Shown here in pieces: positions 5,554-6,795 of a DNA stretch of 6,795 nt. Every line of letters begins with the position of its first letter. Within the stretch, counting starts at the first letter, position 1. Source of the DNA: an uncultured Lachnospiraceae bacterium (GTDB lineage: Bacteria; Bacillota; Clostridia; Lachnospirales; Lachnospiraceae); NCBI GenBank assembly GCA_910579325.1, contig CAJTTU010000097.1, positions 6,694-13,488 of the forward strand, given 5' to 3'. The position numbers and the translations under genes were made by a program. The notes beneath the pieces are model-generated. The model worked only from the letters and a program-made list of their open reading frames with translations, made no database searches and was not told the origin of the DNA.

Positions 5554-6795
5554 TTCAATAATTGTTCTGTTATGAATAAAAACCTCTTTTACTCCAACTG
5601 TTTTCTTTTTGTTAAAATTAAAGCTGAGCAAATATCCTTTTTCAAGATGGTAATACTCCAGGTAATCCAGCAGCTGCGCTTCTCCTCTTTCATGATAAGC
5701 GTTTCCATGCCAGATTTTCATCTCAATAATAAACTGTTCTCCTCCGTAATCGACGATCACATCCGTGCGCTCAAGATTGCGTGTCCGGGATTCGATATAG
5801 TAATTTCCCTGTCCGTTAATAATCGGTTTCAAATATAATAGAAAAAATCTGCGCCCGTCTTCCTCAATAAAGTTTTGTTTTTGATCTCCGTAAATCTCAT
5901 CAAAATGTGCCGTGAATTTTTCAAGAACAAGTTTCATATCCAAATGTCCGTTTATCACAAACTGATTTTTATGCTGAAGCGCGGCTCGATATAGTTCATT
6001 TGTCTGTAATTCCGGTAAGGCGAGAAACATATTGTATAAACGAGTCTCAAAAATTCTGTTCGCGACAATGACAGATGCGCTGCTGATTTTTACAAATCCG
6101 AACATGATTGCCATATCGATGGCCTGGTCTTCAGGATTATACAGGATACTCTGCCCCTGAAATAACAGCATATACAGGAGGCTTCGAAGTTCCGGATAAT
6201 CTGTCAGTTTGCGAAACAGGGATTCAAACAGAGTGTTTTTCTCACTTAACAGAATCCGGACAGCGGTTAAAAATCCTTCTTTTGTCCATATGCTGTCCAG
6301 GTCGGAAAATTCGTCCGTGTCCGCAAGTCTTTCATCCATTAATTTACAGATTCTCGATACAAGGAACGGATAACCGGACGTATAGTCATAAAGTAGCCGT
6401 GATAACGCTGGGATATCCATCTTTGTGTGATGATCATTATCATAATCCGTAAGCATTTTGGAAATTTCTTTTGCGGAAAAACTCATATCCACCAGAAAAT
6501 CCGCAGCGATATTCCATGGGCTGTTCAGCTTATGCGCATCGTCTGGCCGGATTTTTTGCCTGAGATTTTTGATATCATATACGCCGGCCAGAATGACTGA
6601 CCGGAAGGTTGCGGTCTGTTCCCTTCTGATATAATAGCCCCTCAGTTGTGATAAAAAGTCGAAAAAAACCTGATTATTGGCAGCGCTGTCCGTTTCATCG
6701 ATTATCAGCACCAGCTTTTTTTCAGATATTCCACACCATTCGATCAGACATTTAAACAGCACGGACAGGGTGTTTCGACTTCCGGCTTCCATGGT
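5542..6795 (-). CDS. AAA-family ATPase with C-terminal PD-(D/E)XK nuclease-like domain, 5' end outside window
   Basis: The frame is open to the window edge, so the ATG at 6792-6790 is probably internal and the N-terminus with the Walker A loop is missing. Counting from that Met (416 residues), Walker B is KLVLIIDETD (26-35, with D32/E33), followed by SVILAGVYDIKNLR (65-78) in the sensor-1 region and SPWNIAADF (91-99). The helical lid includes MSFSAKEISKMLTDY (103-117) and YDYTSGYPFLVSRICKL (135-151). A linker leads to a C-terminal PD-(D/E)XK-like domain: E334, RTDVIVDYGG with D344/D348, FIIEMKIWHG with the E357-x-K359 pair, and Q373 in EAQLLDYLEYY. The nuclease core residues look intact. I recall the architecture from Lachnospiraceae accessory genes of unknown function; DNA cleavage or mobile-element defence is inference only. 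The gene is AT-richer than pepD (for example 17 of 60 G+C at 5581-5640 against 42 of 60 at 4321-4380), which suggests horizontal acquisition. Confidence 0.8.
   Translation of the reverse strand, partial: TMEAGSRNTLSVLFKCLIEWCGISEKKLVLIIDETDSAANNQVFFDFLSQLRGYYIRREQTATFRSVILAGVYDIKNLRQKIRPDDAHKLNSPWNIAADFLVDMSFSAKEISKMLTDYDNDHHTKMDIPALSRLLYDYTSGYPFLVSRICKLMDERLADTDEFSDLDSIWTKEGFLTAVRILLSEKNTLFESLFRKLTDYPELRSLLYMLLFQGQSILYNPEDQAIDMAIMFGFVKISSASVIVANRIFETRLYNMFLALPELQTNELYRAALQHKNQFVINGHLDMKLVLEKFTAHFDEIYGDQKQNFIEEDGRRFFLLYLKPIINGQGNYYIESRTRNLERTDVIVDYGGEQFIIEMKIWHGNAYHERGEAQLLDYLEYYHLEKGYLLSFNFNKKKTVGVKEVFIHNRTIIEAVV

Noticed and set aside
5464..5838. 124-residue plus-strand frame after pepD
   Set aside because: It starts with TTG inside the terminator stem, has no SD, and mirrors the AAA/nuclease coding strand. 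An antisense RNA is possible; a protein is not supported.
6108..6452. 114-residue plus-strand frame in the AAA/nuclease gene
   Set aside because: It is antisense to conserved AAA lid sequence and resembles no protein I know.

Overview
The window looks like chromosomal DNA from an endospore-forming Gram-positive anaerobe of the Clostridia, most likely Lachnospiraceae or a close relative. This rests on an alpha/beta-type small acid-soluble spore protein, a YlbJ-like sporulation-type membrane protein, strong AGGAGG-type ribosome binding sites, and an AAA-ATPase/PD-(D/E)XK fusion of a kind I recall as common in gut Clostridia. The family assignments come from motif reading; no database search was possible.

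Layout. 1-99 (-): N-terminus of a truncated gene for a small membrane or secreted protein. 100-339: divergent promoter region, with a 17-bp-spaced promoter on each strand and an 18-bp palindrome over the -10 and start region of the rightward one. 340-1755 (+): membrane sugar-phosphate transferase (WbaP/CpsE type), followed after 36 nt by nth (endonuclease III, 1792-2496), probably as one transcript. That transcript ends in a perfect 34-bp palindromic terminator at 2503-2536, which also faces the converging spore-protein gene (2580-2786, -). Next on the minus strand is a YlbJ-like gate-domain membrane protein (2922-3827) with a TTG start. A second divergent region (3828-3985) drives pepD, a M20 aminoacyl-histidine dipeptidase (3986-5446, +). 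After a convergent intergenic region with two hairpins, the 3' two-thirds or so of an AAA-ATPase/nuclease-fold gene (5542-6795, -) runs off the right edge.

The genes do not form one pathway. The transferase starts a lipid-linked glycan at the membrane, Nth repairs oxidised pyrimidines, the spore protein coats spore DNA, the YlbJ-like protein is probably sporulation-related, and PepD salvages dipeptides. The AAA/nuclease gene is visibly AT-richer than pepD and looks like an accessory gene. I see no tRNA, rRNA, CRISPR array, insertion sequence or complete novel multi-gene system. The features most worth a second look are the palindrome over the transferase promoter, the truncated AAA/nuclease gene, and a promoter-like sequence inside the pepD terminator hairpin that points antisense into that gene.
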